This document shows positions 15,935 through 24,992 of a stretch of 62,542 nt of DNA, piece after piece (the first letter of the stretch is position 1; each line of letters opens with the position of its first letter). The notes below the pieces were generated by a model. It made no database searches. It was not told where the DNA came from and saw only the letters and a list, made by a program, of their open reading frames with translations. A program made the translations under genes and the position numbers. Origin of the DNA: Candidatus Woesearchaeota archaeon (GTDB lineage: Archaea > Nanobdellota > Nanobdellia > Woesearchaeales > SM23-78); contig JAHWIP010000035.1 in NCBI GenBank assembly GCA_019322375.1, positions 1 through 62,542 of the forward strand. Reading direction: 5' to 3'.

Positions 15935-18169
15935 TTACTTTGATTTAGTTGTTTTCTTTAATTTTTTTGTCAACTCAGGTTTTCTTATTTTTGTTTCTCT
16001 TCCAACTTTCTTAAACACCCTTAATTCCTCCTCGCCTTTAGCAGGACCCTTAACAGGCAAGGTAAAACTAAAAGCAGAGCCTTTACCGGGTTTAGACTTA
16101 ACCCGCATCTCCCCACCCAAAGCTCCAACCACACCTTTACATATGGCAAGACCCAGACCACTACCCACAGTCTTCCTTGTATAAGAGGAGTCAACCTGAT
16201 AGAACCTTTCAAAGATCTTGCTAAAATGCTTTTCTGCAATACCAATGCCACTATCCTTAACTATGAACAAAACATTATTGCTAGATTTATAAGCAGAAAC
16301 CACAATTTTCCCTCCTCTTCTAGGCGTGTATTTAATAGCATTATTAACCAGATTAGTCAATATTTGAAACAATCTACTTTTATCAGTGTTAATATATTGG
16401 GGGATATTATTAGCAACATTTGCTTTAAGCACGATCCCTTTTTTAGCAGCCAACAAGTATAGCTCCTTAACAAGCTCCTTAAACACATTCTTAATGCTCA
16501 CCCTCTCAAAAAAGAACTTCATTGTTCCAAGGTCAAGCTTTGAAAGGTCAAAGATGTCATCAATATGCTTCTTAAGCCTTTCAGTATCTTCTAATATGAT
16601 CTTTAAATAATTATCTCTCTGCCGAACATTAGAGGCAATCTTTTTTTTCTGCAAAAGGCTTGCAAAGCCATGAATTGAGGCAAGAGGGGTTTTTAGCTCA
16701 TGAGCAGTTATGGATATGAACTCATTCTTGTACTTATCTACTCTTCTTAATTCAACATTTGCTTTTTCCAACTCCTTGTTAAGCCTTAAGAGTTCTTTCT
16801 GAGACTTTTCAAGCTCCTTTTTTGAAAGATTAACATCCTCAAGCATGTTAAGAATAGCTGTTCTTGTCTTCTCAAGCTCCTTGACCTTTTGGTTAAGCTC
16901 TTTTGTTCTCTTTTCTACCAGGACTTCTAGTTCTTTTTCGTGCTGTCTTATCTTTACATGGGATTGTTTTAAATCCCCAGTCATCTTACTAAAAGCAGAA
17001 GCAAGCTCGCCTATTTCATCTTTTGACTTAATCTCTATTTTTGTATCCAGCTCGCCTTTGCCAATCTTAACAGAAGCGTCTCTTAAGTGTGTTATTGGCC
17101 TTGAAATAGAGATTGAAATTAGAATACTGAGTGTGACAGCAACTATTAGTGAGATCACCAACAGGATTAATATACTATTTCTTAAGTTGATTACTGGAGC
17201 AAATATTTCTTCTGTGTCATACTCTACTACCAAAACCCAGTCTAAGCCCTTAAAATCTTTATAACCTTTTGAATGAGCATAAGCAAATAATTCTTCTCCT
17301 TCACCAGGCTCATCACCCATAGCAATAAAATAATCTGTATGTTCTCCTGCTAAGAAATGAGTTAACAACTCATCATAAACATTCTCAAAAAATTCAAATT
17401 CTTTGGTTGAATAAATAAACTTTCCTTCCTTATTTAATAATTTAAAATGCATTGTTTTATGTTCTGCATGCATTCCACTTGATTCTAATTCTTTTATTAT
17501 ATTAATTACTTCTTCAATATTTAGAACAACTTTCATAACACCAATAAAATTTCCATTCTCATCATCAATCCTTATCCCAACATCAGTAGAATAAACCCCC
17601 GCACTTCTATCGTACTCAATATCTGCTATATACAAACCATCTCTTTTTGCATTTTGCCACCACTCTTCATCATCTTGTCTGTAATCAGAAGTTTTTCCTG
17701 TCTGAGCAACATTGACACCATACTTGTTTGTTACAAAAACTTCACCAAAAACCCTATACCCATATTTTTCTTCATAAAAATTCATTCTTTCTCTCAGCCG
17801 CTGGGATAATACATTATTAATTAACTTCTCCATAAAAGGAGTTATTTCTTCTTTTGGTGCAGAAATCCATTTCTGATCCTCTTCATTAATATACCTTTGT
17901 ATATTATCCAATTTTTCAAATTCTTGGTTGCAAGATAAAATTGTTTCCTTTAACCTTGGATTTGTATGAGTATATGCCTCCCATCTCTCGATTCTGTTAA
18001 AAATATCCCTATCTATTTTATCCAACATTTCAACAGCTAAAGCTATAGAACTTTCTCCAATGGATTTTTGTAATGCTTTTTGACTTGTAGTAATAGAAAA
18101 ATGAGTCATGATCCCAACTAAAAAAATAACTCCAAAAAACCCAAGAAGCAATTTTTGAGATATTTTCAT
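15935..18169 (-). CDS. Membrane sensor histidine kinase (Cache-HAMP-HisKA-HATPase)
   Basis: A 744-aa protein. TM1 lies at 7-27 and TM2 at about 328-353. The ~300-residue loop between them resembles a double Cache sensor (GVNVAQTGKTSDYRQDDEEW, YSTDVGIRIDDENG). Then come HAMP (about 352-405), a long coiled coil, the HisKA box ITAHELKTPLASIHGF with the phospho-accepting His near 488, the N box NLVNNAIKYTPRGG-type, G1 DSGIGIA and G2 GSGLGLAICKG, and a Lys-rich tail. The kinase should autophosphorylate on sensing an extracellular small molecule and pass phosphate to the neighbouring CheY-like protein. The ATG overlaps the stop of an upstream remnant reading frame (ATGA). Confidence 0.93.
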   Translation of the reverse strand: MKISQKLLLGFFGVIFLVGIMTHFSITTSQKALQKSIGESSIALAVEMLDKIDRDIFNRIERWEAYTHTNPRLKETILSCNQEFEKLDNIQRYINEEDQKWISAPKEEITPFMEKLINNVLSQRLRERMNFYEEKYGYRVFGEVFVTNKYGVNVAQTGKTSDYRQDDEEWWQNAKRDGLYIADIEYDRSAGVYSTDVGIRIDDENGNFIGVMKVVLNIEEVINIIKELESSGMHAEHKTMHFKLLNKEGKFIYSTKEFEFFENVYDELLTHFLAGEHTDYFIAMGDEPGEGEELFAYAHSKGYKDFKGLDWVLVVEYDTEEIFAPVINLRNSILILLVISLIVAVTLSILISISISRPITHLRDASVKIGKGELDTKIEIKSKDEIGELASAFSKMTGDLKQSHVKIRQHEKELEVLVEKRTKELNQKVKELEKTRTAILNMLEDVNLSKKELEKSQKELLRLNKELEKANVELRRVDKYKNEFISITAHELKTPLASIHGFASLLQKKKIASNVRQRDNYLKIILEDTERLKKHIDDIFDLSKLDLGTMKFFFERVSIKNVFKELVKELYLLAAKKGIVLKANVANNIPQYINTDKSRLFQILTNLVNNAIKYTPRRGGKIVVSAYKSSNNVLFIVKDSGIGIAEKHFSKIFERFYQVDSSYTRKTVGSGLGLAICKGVVGALGGEMRVKSKPGKGSAFSFTLPVKGPAKGEEELRVFKKVGRETKIRKPELTKKLKKTTKSK

Positions 18170-18335
18170 TTTTTACCTTCCAGTTCCCTAATTTTCTTCT
18201 TCAACTCAACCAGTATAGATTCCCTATCCCCGCAAGTTTATGGAATTTTTCAAACTCCTCTGTTCTCTTCCTGATCTCTTCCTTTGACTTCTTGCGCTCA
18301 GCAACATTCTCTCTAAGAACCCTTCTCTTTATCAT
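18166..18335 (-). pseudogene. Frameshifted remnant of a kinase coiled-coil linker gene
   Basis: From the ATG at 18335 the frame encodes 44 residues (MIKRRVLRENVAERKKSKEE ... EFEKFHKLA) and stops at 18201. One base shift at a G run (GCGGGGAT, near 18230) gives a smooth continuation (DRESILVELKKKIRELEGKK) whose TGA overlaps the histidine kinase ATG. The joined sequence matches the helical linker often found between PAS and HisKA domains (FxxLAVxREL...ELKKxIxELE). This suggests a broken small gene or the former N-terminal part of another kinase. A sequencing error or programmed frameshift cannot be excluded. Confidence 0.5.
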
Positions 18336-18563
18336 AAACTGACCTCTTTTTCTAACAAAATACTATGTTCTTACATTTAATATATCTCTTTACTTACAGA
18401 TTTTTTAACCTAACGCTAAAGTTGGGATAAACGCGTATTATTAACTCTCAGGTAATGCGCGTCTAAGCAGAAAGTTTTTAAACTCCAAATATCAAGATTA
18501 ATCTCAAGAGGAAAAGGGTGAGTGATTTTTACTTGCTCAAATATATATCCGCGCTGAGCAACG

Positions 18564-21500
18564 ATGGACACTAACAAATTATTAGAAATAATCTTATTCA
18601 TTTTCTTCTTACCAATCAAGATAATTCTATCTATTTTTACCTCTACTTTCTCCTCTATTTCGTTTTTCTCCTCTATTTCACCCAAAATTAATCACTTCGC
18701 TCATATTTTTTCATTTAAGGGCTGCGCCCTGCCTAGCTCAGCGTGGAAAACTTTGCGAAAGGGCGCAGTCTCTTTTTTATTTTTAATAATCCTGATTCTA
18801 TTGGTAACTTTAACCATAGCAACTCCTCAAATATCAACAGATAAGACAGAGTATGTTTCTGGAGAAAAAGTAATGATTAGTATAAACAATGCAGCAAATG
18901 ATTCTGTTTTAAAAATCATAGTGGATGATAATATTTACAGATTCATAGGAGGGTTAAACCATAAAATGGAATTTATACCAATAACCACAGGAGAACACTT
19001 TGTCAGTCTTGAATATGATACTAATAAGGAAGTGAAAAGTAGTTTTACAGTAAATCCTGCAGCAGAAACTCAAGTTGATAATAATCTAATCCAAACGGAG
19101 AATAATTTAATTGAAGCTGACAACAATCCAATCCAAGCTGATGATAATCTGATACAGCAAACCCACGGTCCAAGCATCACAGAGGCAGAGGTGCAAAAAC
19201 CAACAATTGTTAATCTAAATGAAATGCAAGAAGCAGAAGGTATAAGCATAAGCAAGGATTGGCTTGTAATAAAAAACCATCAACAAGAAGTGGTTGATAA
19301 AGAGCTTGCCTTATATGATTTCAACTTAGGAGTAAGCTATAAAACAATTGATAATGCAACCCACAATCCAGTCGGACCCTATGACACTGAAGTAAAAATT
19401 GATAATCACCCAATAAAAAAGATATTGTTCAGAAATCTTGAGGCAAAAGGAACAGAAAGTATTGAGTTAAGAATAGATGATTTAACAGACAATACAGAAA
19501 AAACTGGACAAGACAGCAAGCAATTCTATGTAATAGACCCAACCAGCCTTAACTTTACCAAAGCCTATGTAACAGTAACTGCTAAAGGAGAGAGCTTAAG
19601 AAAATGTAAAGACTGGAACTACACAACCCAAACCTGCTTTGGAACATGGGAGTATGTAATGGACATAACACCTGGCCAAAATTATACATTTTTGCTCACA
19701 CCAGAAGACCCTGCTTATAATGAGACCAGCCATGATGCAGATGACTGCTATGATGAGTCAGCAACAGCAGCATGTTCAGGAGCTCAGGTAACAGCAATAA
19801 GTGCTGATGGAGGAACAACTTATCAATTTGATAAAAGTATAGGAGAACCTATAAGAGTAAGCTTCTCAAATGAGTCATCAACCATAGATACCATAGTAGA
19901 GTGTACTGTTTATGTGAATGGTTACGACAGTGAAGGAAACAACTGGACTTTGCAACTAGGAAACTGGTCAACAAGCACTTGGGATGATGCAGGAACAGAA
20001 CAAACCGCACCAAGCCCTGAAGGCACCATAAGCTGGGATTGTACTAATCATTTTGGAACAAGCAATGATGATGCATTGTTTGACGACTTTGCTGTGAGAA
20101 TAAGTACAAATGACAGAGGAAGACCAGCAACTGCTTATATTGATCATGTATATGTCGTAATAAATTTTTCAATACCAGACACCCAAGCCCCTTATTACTC
20201 AGGCATTGTAGCTAGTCCATCAAGCCCAGCAACCTACAGCCCAACAGGAAGTTACCAGTTCAACACAACATGGCAAGACAATGAAGAAGTAAACACCACA
20301 TGGATAGAACACAACTTCACAGGAACAAGGTGGAACTACACCACAACAGGAAACAGCGGAAACATATATTATTACAACTATGGAAACATAGCAGCGGGTA
20401 GCTATGCATGGAAAATGCACGCAAACGACACAGCAGGAAACACCAACAGCAGCATGCCATGGCAAACATATATAGTAAACAAATCCAGCAGTGAAGTAAA
20501 CCTACTACTAAATGGAACTGATAATAACTTTACTATCAATAACTCTGGCAGTGTTAACATCACAGGAATGCTTATAACAGGACAAGGAAACATAACCATT
20601 TATGAACAAGGCATTCAGATTGCTTATGGCCCAAGCCCTCAAACAAGCATAAGAAGTTATAGCACACCAGGATATTACAACATAACTTTAGTGTATCAGG
20701 CAACCCAGAACTACACAACCAATAGAGAAACACATTTTGTAATAATACAAGATACAATACCCCCAGGCCCTGTTACTAATCTTAATGAGACTAAAACAAA
20801 CGAGACATGGATTCTCTGGAACTGGAGCAACCCTGGTGATGCTGACTTTGACCATGTAGAGATCTGGATTAATGGAACCTTTGAAACTAACACAACAGCT
20901 GAGTACTACAATAAGAGTGGTTTGTTTTCAGATAAAAGCTATGAAATACAAATAAGAAGTGTGGATAACTGGACAACACCTAACAAAGGATATTTTGTGA
21001 ATGACACAGCAACAACTCAGTCAAGCATAGATATTACACCGCCAATAATAACCAATATACAGAACACAAGCATAACAGATAGCTCAGCAACAATAACATG
21101 GGATACTGATGAGATAGCAACAAGTGTTGTGAAATACGGGACAAACCCAGGCAGCTATATCCATAACATAACCAATATTAGTTTGACCACAAATCACTTA
21201 GTCGTATTAACAGGATTAGACCCTAGCACAACTTATTACTATGTTGTTAATAGCAGTGATGCAGCAGGTAATAGTAATCAGAGTACAGAATATAACTTTA
21301 CAACCCAAGCTGACCAGACACCCCCTTACTACGACAATATCACTGCAAGTCCTTCAAGCCCAGCAACCTACAGCCCAAGCGGAACTTACCAGTTCAACAC
21401 CACATGGCAGGACAATGAAGCAGTAAACACCACATGGATAGAACACAACTTCACAGGAACAAGGTGGAACTACACCACAACAGGAAACAGCGGAGATATA

Positions 21501-23885
21501 CATTATTATGATTATGGACCAATAGGGGCAGGAAATTATGCATGGAAAATGCACTCAAACGACACCGCAGGAAATATAAATAGCACCATGCCATGGCAAA
21601 ACTACAAAATAAACAAAAGCAACAGCCAAGTAAACCTACTACTAAACGGAACAGATGGAAACTATAGTATTAATGAAAGCCAGAGTGTTAATATAACTGG
21701 GATAATTGTAACAGGACAAGGAAACTTAAGCTTATATCAAAATGGAACTCTTATTAGCCAAGGACCAAGTCCTTTAACAAACACAACTACTTATTATGCA
21801 CCTGGCACTTGGAATCTAAGTGCGGTATATGAAGCAACTCAGAACTATACAAGCAGCAGAGAAACACATTTCATAACAGTAAATGATACAAGAGCACCAT
21901 GGGTAACTCTTATAGACCCTCCAAATGAAGGTATTGATTATGATGGAGACGTAATATTCAAGTTCAATGTGAATGATACAGGTGCTGTTCAGAACTGTTC
22001 CTTATACATCAATGATACATATAACCAGGAAAAAGAAATCTTAACTAAAGGCGAGAACACTTTTACTGTTAATAATCTTGGAAACGGCAACTACACTTGG
22101 TATGTTAATTGCACTGATTATTTGAATAATACAAATATAAGTGTAACATGGAACTTTACAATAGAAATCAATGAGTACTTTCCAACCCTAACGCCTGTTA
22201 GTTGTTCAGATGATAGTGGAGGATGCACTGCAAGTAATCTGAACAACACACCAGAGACATGGGAAGAACATGGCACTCTAGAAAAAGGAAGTGGGCAAAG
22301 CAATTATGTGTATGTAAACCTTAGCCAGGCAAGCATACCGTTAGGAAGCACCATCCACTGGATGTATATTTTTTATGATAAATATCAGGAAACAACAGAG
22401 GGTTTTCTAAGACTTATGTGGAGGAATGGAAGCACAAATAATGTAACCATATGCAATGTTAATTTTGCAAATGCAACTCTTTATGCTCATGATTCTGTAA
22501 ATTGTAGCTTTACAAATGACACAATGCCAAGTTTAAGCCAATTAAACAATGGTCTTGAAATAATAGTTGAATTCTATTATTCAGGAAGTGCCTCAGGAAA
22601 AGATTATGGAACAGATGAAACATACATTAACCTGAAATATACAAAGGACGTGACTCCGCCAACAATAGAGCTAGTAGGGCCAAGCACTTATCACAGACCA
22701 GGAGAGGTTAACTTTACATATATCCCAACAGATAAAAATTTAGTTAACTGCACATTATATGGAGACTTTAATGGAACATGGGGACCAAATGAAACAGACA
22801 ATGCCGTGGTGTCAGGAGAAAAAGAAAACTTTCTCATAAACCTCACCGAAGGATTCTATACATGGAACGTGCACTGCTATGATATAGCTAATAATTCTGC
22901 ATTTGATGAAATAGGAGGGCCTTATAATGATGGAAACTATACTGTGAATATAACTAATCCAGACTTAATAGTAAGCCAGATAGAATTTAATGTCACTAAC
23001 AGTGAAGCAAAAGAAGGAATGAACATAACCATAAACGCAACCATTCTAAACCAAGGAAATGTTAATGTTACAGAAACCTTTAAAGTGCAGTTTTTTCTAG
23101 GAGACCCTGACAGCGGAGGCACTCAAATTAATGGCAACCAAACAATCATAGGGCTTAAGGTTAGTGAAAGCAAAACAGTAAATGTAACCTGGATTATAGA
23201 TAGTGGGGGGCCTAAAAATATATATGTAATAGTAGACCCTCCTCTTGCAACAAATGGAAGTGTTAAAGAAACAAGAGAGGATAATAACAAGAATAACAAG
23301 ACTCTGCATGTTCCTGCATACAACTACTTTTATGGAAAGGTGGAGGGTAATATTTACCTTGCCAGTTTTGAGGACTACTCATTCTACTACTACCTCAACA
23401 TTAGCAATACATCAGGAAACATCCTTGTTACCGACGAGGAAAGCAGCATAAGCTTTGGTTCGCTTCAAGCCATAGGAAGGGATACAAGCAACAACCCCGC
23501 CCCCAATGATTTTAATGATACAGACCAGGCCTTGAACATGACAAGCTATAATGATTCAATAAGATGGGTATACACCTCAGACACAGACACTCCAATAGCA
23601 ACCACAAGCATGACTCTTTACACCATGACAATCAACAACATCCCTATAATCAACAGCACCAATACAACCAACTTCCAGACAGGCATAATCTGGGATAAGA
23701 GTGATGGAAACACAGAGTACAACGGAACCCAGGACTTATTGTTTGTAACAGAAATCAGCAAGGGAAAACAAGGAGCTTATGGAATATATGATTACGAGAT
23801 AAGAGTGCCAGCAAACCTAAAAAATTATATAGCAACAGGGAGCGATGTAGTCTTTTACTGGGAGATTACAGAAATTATTGGTTAA
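18564..23885 (+). CDS. Giant Ig/FN3/CARDB surface protein ending in family-1 domain
   Basis: 1773 aa from the first ATG. The first 63 residues cross an inverted repeat, and a TTG at 18753 directly precedes a good signal peptide (VSFLFLIILILLVTLTIA), so the true start may be there. Domains in order: N-terminal beta domain STDKTEYVSGEKV; KCKDW...CFGTW domain (about 345-385) shared with the 2745-aa protein; lectin-like beta region; Ig repeat (about 550-690); FN3 domains (about 730-915); a second copy of the Ig repeat (about 925-1080); further Ig-like domains; CARDB (about 1470-1580); terminal family-1 domain (about 1589-1773) ending FYWEITEIIG. Sequon-rich, no C-terminal anchor. Probably a glycosylated adhesin or surface-layer component. 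Confidence 0.85.
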   Translation: MDTNKLLEIILFIFFLPIKIILSIFTSTFSSISFFSSISPKINHFAHIFSFKGCALPSSAWKTLRKGAVSFLFLIILILLVTLTIATPQISTDKTEYVSGEKVMISINNAANDSVLKIIVDDNIYRFIGGLNHKMEFIPITTGEHFVSLEYDTNKEVKSSFTVNPAAETQVDNNLIQTENNLIEADNNPIQADDNLIQQTHGPSITEAEVQKPTIVNLNEMQEAEGISISKDWLVIKNHQQEVVDKELALYDFNLGVSYKTIDNATHNPVGPYDTEVKIDNHPIKKILFRNLEAKGTESIELRIDDLTDNTEKTGQDSKQFYVIDPTSLNFTKAYVTVTAKGESLRKCKDWNYTTQTCFGTWEYVMDITPGQNYTFLLTPEDPAYNETSHDADDCYDESATAACSGAQVTAISADGGTTYQFDKSIGEPIRVSFSNESSTIDTIVECTVYVNGYDSEGNNWTLQLGNWSTSTWDDAGTEQTAPSPEGTISWDCTNHFGTSNDDALFDDFAVRISTNDRGRPATAYIDHVYVVINFSIPDTQAPYYSGIVASPSSPATYSPTGSYQFNTTWQDNEEVNTTWIEHNFTGTRWNYTTTGNSGNIYYYNYGNIAAGSYAWKMHANDTAGNTNSSMPWQTYIVNKSSSEVNLLLNGTDNNFTINNSGSVNITGMLITGQGNITIYEQGIQIAYGPSPQTSIRSYSTPGYYNITLVYQATQNYTTNRETHFVIIQDTIPPGPVTNLNETKTNETWILWNWSNPGDADFDHVEIWINGTFETNTTAEYYNKSGLFSDKSYEIQIRSVDNWTTPNKGYFVNDTATTQSSIDITPPIITNIQNTSITDSSATITWDTDEIATSVVKYGTNPGSYIHNITNISLTTNHLVVLTGLDPSTTYYYVVNSSDAAGNSNQSTEYNFTTQADQTPPYYDNITASPSSPATYSPSGTYQFNTTWQDNEAVNTTWIEHNFTGTRWNYTTTGNSGDIHYYDYGPIGAGNYAWKMHSNDTAGNINSTMPWQNYKINKSNSQVNLLLNGTDGNYSINESQSVNITGIIVTGQGNLSLYQNGTLISQGPSPLTNTTTYYAPGTWNLSAVYEATQNYTSSRETHFITVNDTRAPWVTLIDPPNEGIDYDGDVIFKFNVNDTGAVQNCSLYINDTYNQEKEILTKGENTFTVNNLGNGNYTWYVNCTDYLNNTNISVTWNFTIEINEYFPTLTPVSCSDDSGGCTASNLNNTPETWEEHGTLEKGSGQSNYVYVNLSQASIPLGSTIHWMYIFYDKYQETTEGFLRLMWRNGSTNNVTICNVNFANATLYAHDSVNCSFTNDTMPSLSQLNNGLEIIVEFYYSGSASGKDYGTDETYINLKYTKDVTPPTIELVGPSTYHRPGEVNFTYIPTDKNLVNCTLYGDFNGTWGPNETDNAVVSGEKENFLINLTEGFYTWNVHCYDIANNSAFDEIGGPYNDGNYTVNITNPDLIVSQIEFNVTNSEAKEGMNITINATILNQGNVNVTETFKVQFFLGDPDSGGTQINGNQTIIGLKVSESKTVNVTWIIDSGGPKNIYVIVDPPLATNGSVKETREDNNKNNKTLHVPAYNYFYGKVEGNIYLASFEDYSFYYYLNISNTSGNILVTDEESSISFGSLQAIGRDTSNNPAPNDFNDTDQALNMTSYNDSIRWVYTSDTDTPIATTSMTLYTMTINNIPIINSTNTTNFQTGIIWDKSDGNTEYNGTQDLLFVTEISKGKQGAYGIYDYEIRVPANLKNYIATGSDVVFYWEITEIIG
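18719..18768. repeat. GC-rich inverted repeat in the 5' end of the giant gene
   Basis: CTGCGCCCT at 18722-18730 pairs with AGGGCGCAG at 18760-18768, and the left arm is itself a small hairpin (GGGC TGC GCCC). This GC-rich block stands out in A/T-rich surroundings and separates the dubious first 60 codons from the signal peptide. It may be a small inserted repeat element or a structured 5' leader. Confidence 0.5.
20289..20360 (+). repeat. 72-bp direct repeat, copy 1
   Basis: Identical to 21423-21494. It lies inside the first copy of a duplicated Ig-like domain of the giant protein and encodes VNTTWIEHNFTGTRWNYTT and the following residues. Confidence 0.85.
21423..21494 (+). repeat. 72-bp direct repeat, copy 2
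   Basis: Identical to 20289-20360, 1134 bases (378 codons) downstream. The surrounding Ig domains are similar but not identical, so this patch was either duplicated recently or homogenised by gene conversion. Confidence 0.85.
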
Positions 23886-23955
23886 GCCAGAAAACATAAA
23901 TTTTAAATACTAATAAGAACCAAGAAAAAATAGGAGACAGAAAAAGGAAAAAGAG

Positions 23956-24957
23956 GTGGGTGATATTATAAGGAAGAAAAAGAGCAAAGTAAAGGATTTC
24001 TTTAAACATAGCAAAAAAATGGTGCAAGCACCAAAAGAATTACCAGAGATAGGAGTAAAGACATCACAAACTCATCTTGTGCCTCCAAAACAACAAGAGA
24101 TGACACAAACACCTCAAAAAAGTATAGAACCAGAACCCCCATCCCCCCAAGAAAAACCCAAAAAAGAACTTAAGCTGCCACAGATAGAACCTTCTGCATT
24201 ACAAGAAAAAAGCCAAGCAGCTTTGCCAAAAGATGTGAGCATTCATGAGGATGACCTAAAACAATTTGAAGAAGCAATTAATAACATAAACATAGACATG
24301 GTACACACAGATGCACCAGCTCTGCACAGTCCTAGCACTGAAAAGGAAGCAGATTATTACAAACCTTCAGAAATGGGCGAAGGCTATTTCTCAGAAATAG
24401 AGCACTACGTAAAAAACAAGAATGTAAAAGAAATAATAGATGATATACTCAAAAAGGATTTTTTAACCAGCATGAAAGACTATCATGATACAAAAGCCCA
24501 GGGAAAACCTTTTTACCTGCACGAACATGACCTAAAACACAAACTCAAGAAAAAGATGAATCATCTTAGAAAGCTAGAAGAAGAATGGCATAACCTAAAG
24601 ATGCAAATAGAGGACAAAGAAAGAAAAAAGAAAGAAGCAGAAAAAGGAATAGACCATGAAAGCCAGGAACTAAAAGAACTGTTCAGGCAGGTAAAGATAA
24701 ATCATTTGCTTGAGCAACAAGCACCAAAAGAACATTATTTCAAGCTTAAAAACGGGCAAGAGCTTAAGAGTCTTAATGACCTGAGAAAAGCCCTGGAATA
24801 TATATCAGACGATGAGTTCAACCACCACATGAATCCAGAGAAAAACGACTTTGCATCCTGGGTCAAAGAAGCCCTTCAGAACCAGGAGTTATACGAAAAA
24901 ATAAAAGATGCAAAGAATAAGGAAGAGCTGCAAGAAGCACTACAGAATCCTTTTTAG
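23956..24957 (+). CDS. Cytoplasmic protein with Pro-rich N-terminus and C-terminal DUF5752-like domain
   Basis: 333 aa from a GTG start that lies in GAGGTGGGTGAT; the exact start is uncertain. A basic N-terminus is followed by a Pro/Gln/Lys-rich disordered region (about 25-85), a helical region and a strong coiled coil (about 190-250). The C-terminal ~75 residues (HYFKLKNGQELKSLNDLRKA ... FNHHMNPEKNDFASWVKEAL) match the N-terminal domain of the KaiC protein at 2127-3191. There is no membrane segment. It is downstream of the giant surface gene with its own TATA-like TTTTAAATAC near 23900. Possibly an adaptor whose DUF5752-like domain recruits the same partner as the KaiC protein. Confidence 0.8.
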   Translation: MGDIIRKKKSKVKDFFKHSKKMVQAPKELPEIGVKTSQTHLVPPKQQEMTQTPQKSIEPEPPSPQEKPKKELKLPQIEPSALQEKSQAALPKDVSIHEDDLKQFEEAINNINIDMVHTDAPALHSPSTEKEADYYKPSEMGEGYFSEIEHYVKNKNVKEIIDDILKKDFLTSMKDYHDTKAQGKPFYLHEHDLKHKLKKKMNHLRKLEEEWHNLKMQIEDKERKKKEAEKGIDHESQELKELFRQVKINHLLEQQAPKEHYFKLKNGQELKSLNDLRKALEYISDDEFNHHMNPEKNDFASWVKEALQNQELYEKIKDAKNKEELQEALQNPF

Positions 24958-24992
24958 AAATATAAATAATCTAAGATAAAAAAGAAGTTTCT

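Noticed and set aside
18416..18685. Minus-strand frame of 89 codons opposite the start of the giant gene
   Set aside because: It runs through promoter and leader sequence; its composition mirrors the pyrimidine-rich plus strand and it has no ribosome site or recognisable domain.
19070..23323. Many 60-140-codon frames antisense to or out of frame with the Ig-like genes
   Set aside because: They are by-products of the biased, repetitive Asn/Thr codons; none has signal, domain or ribosome site, and they recur wherever the Ig repeats recur.
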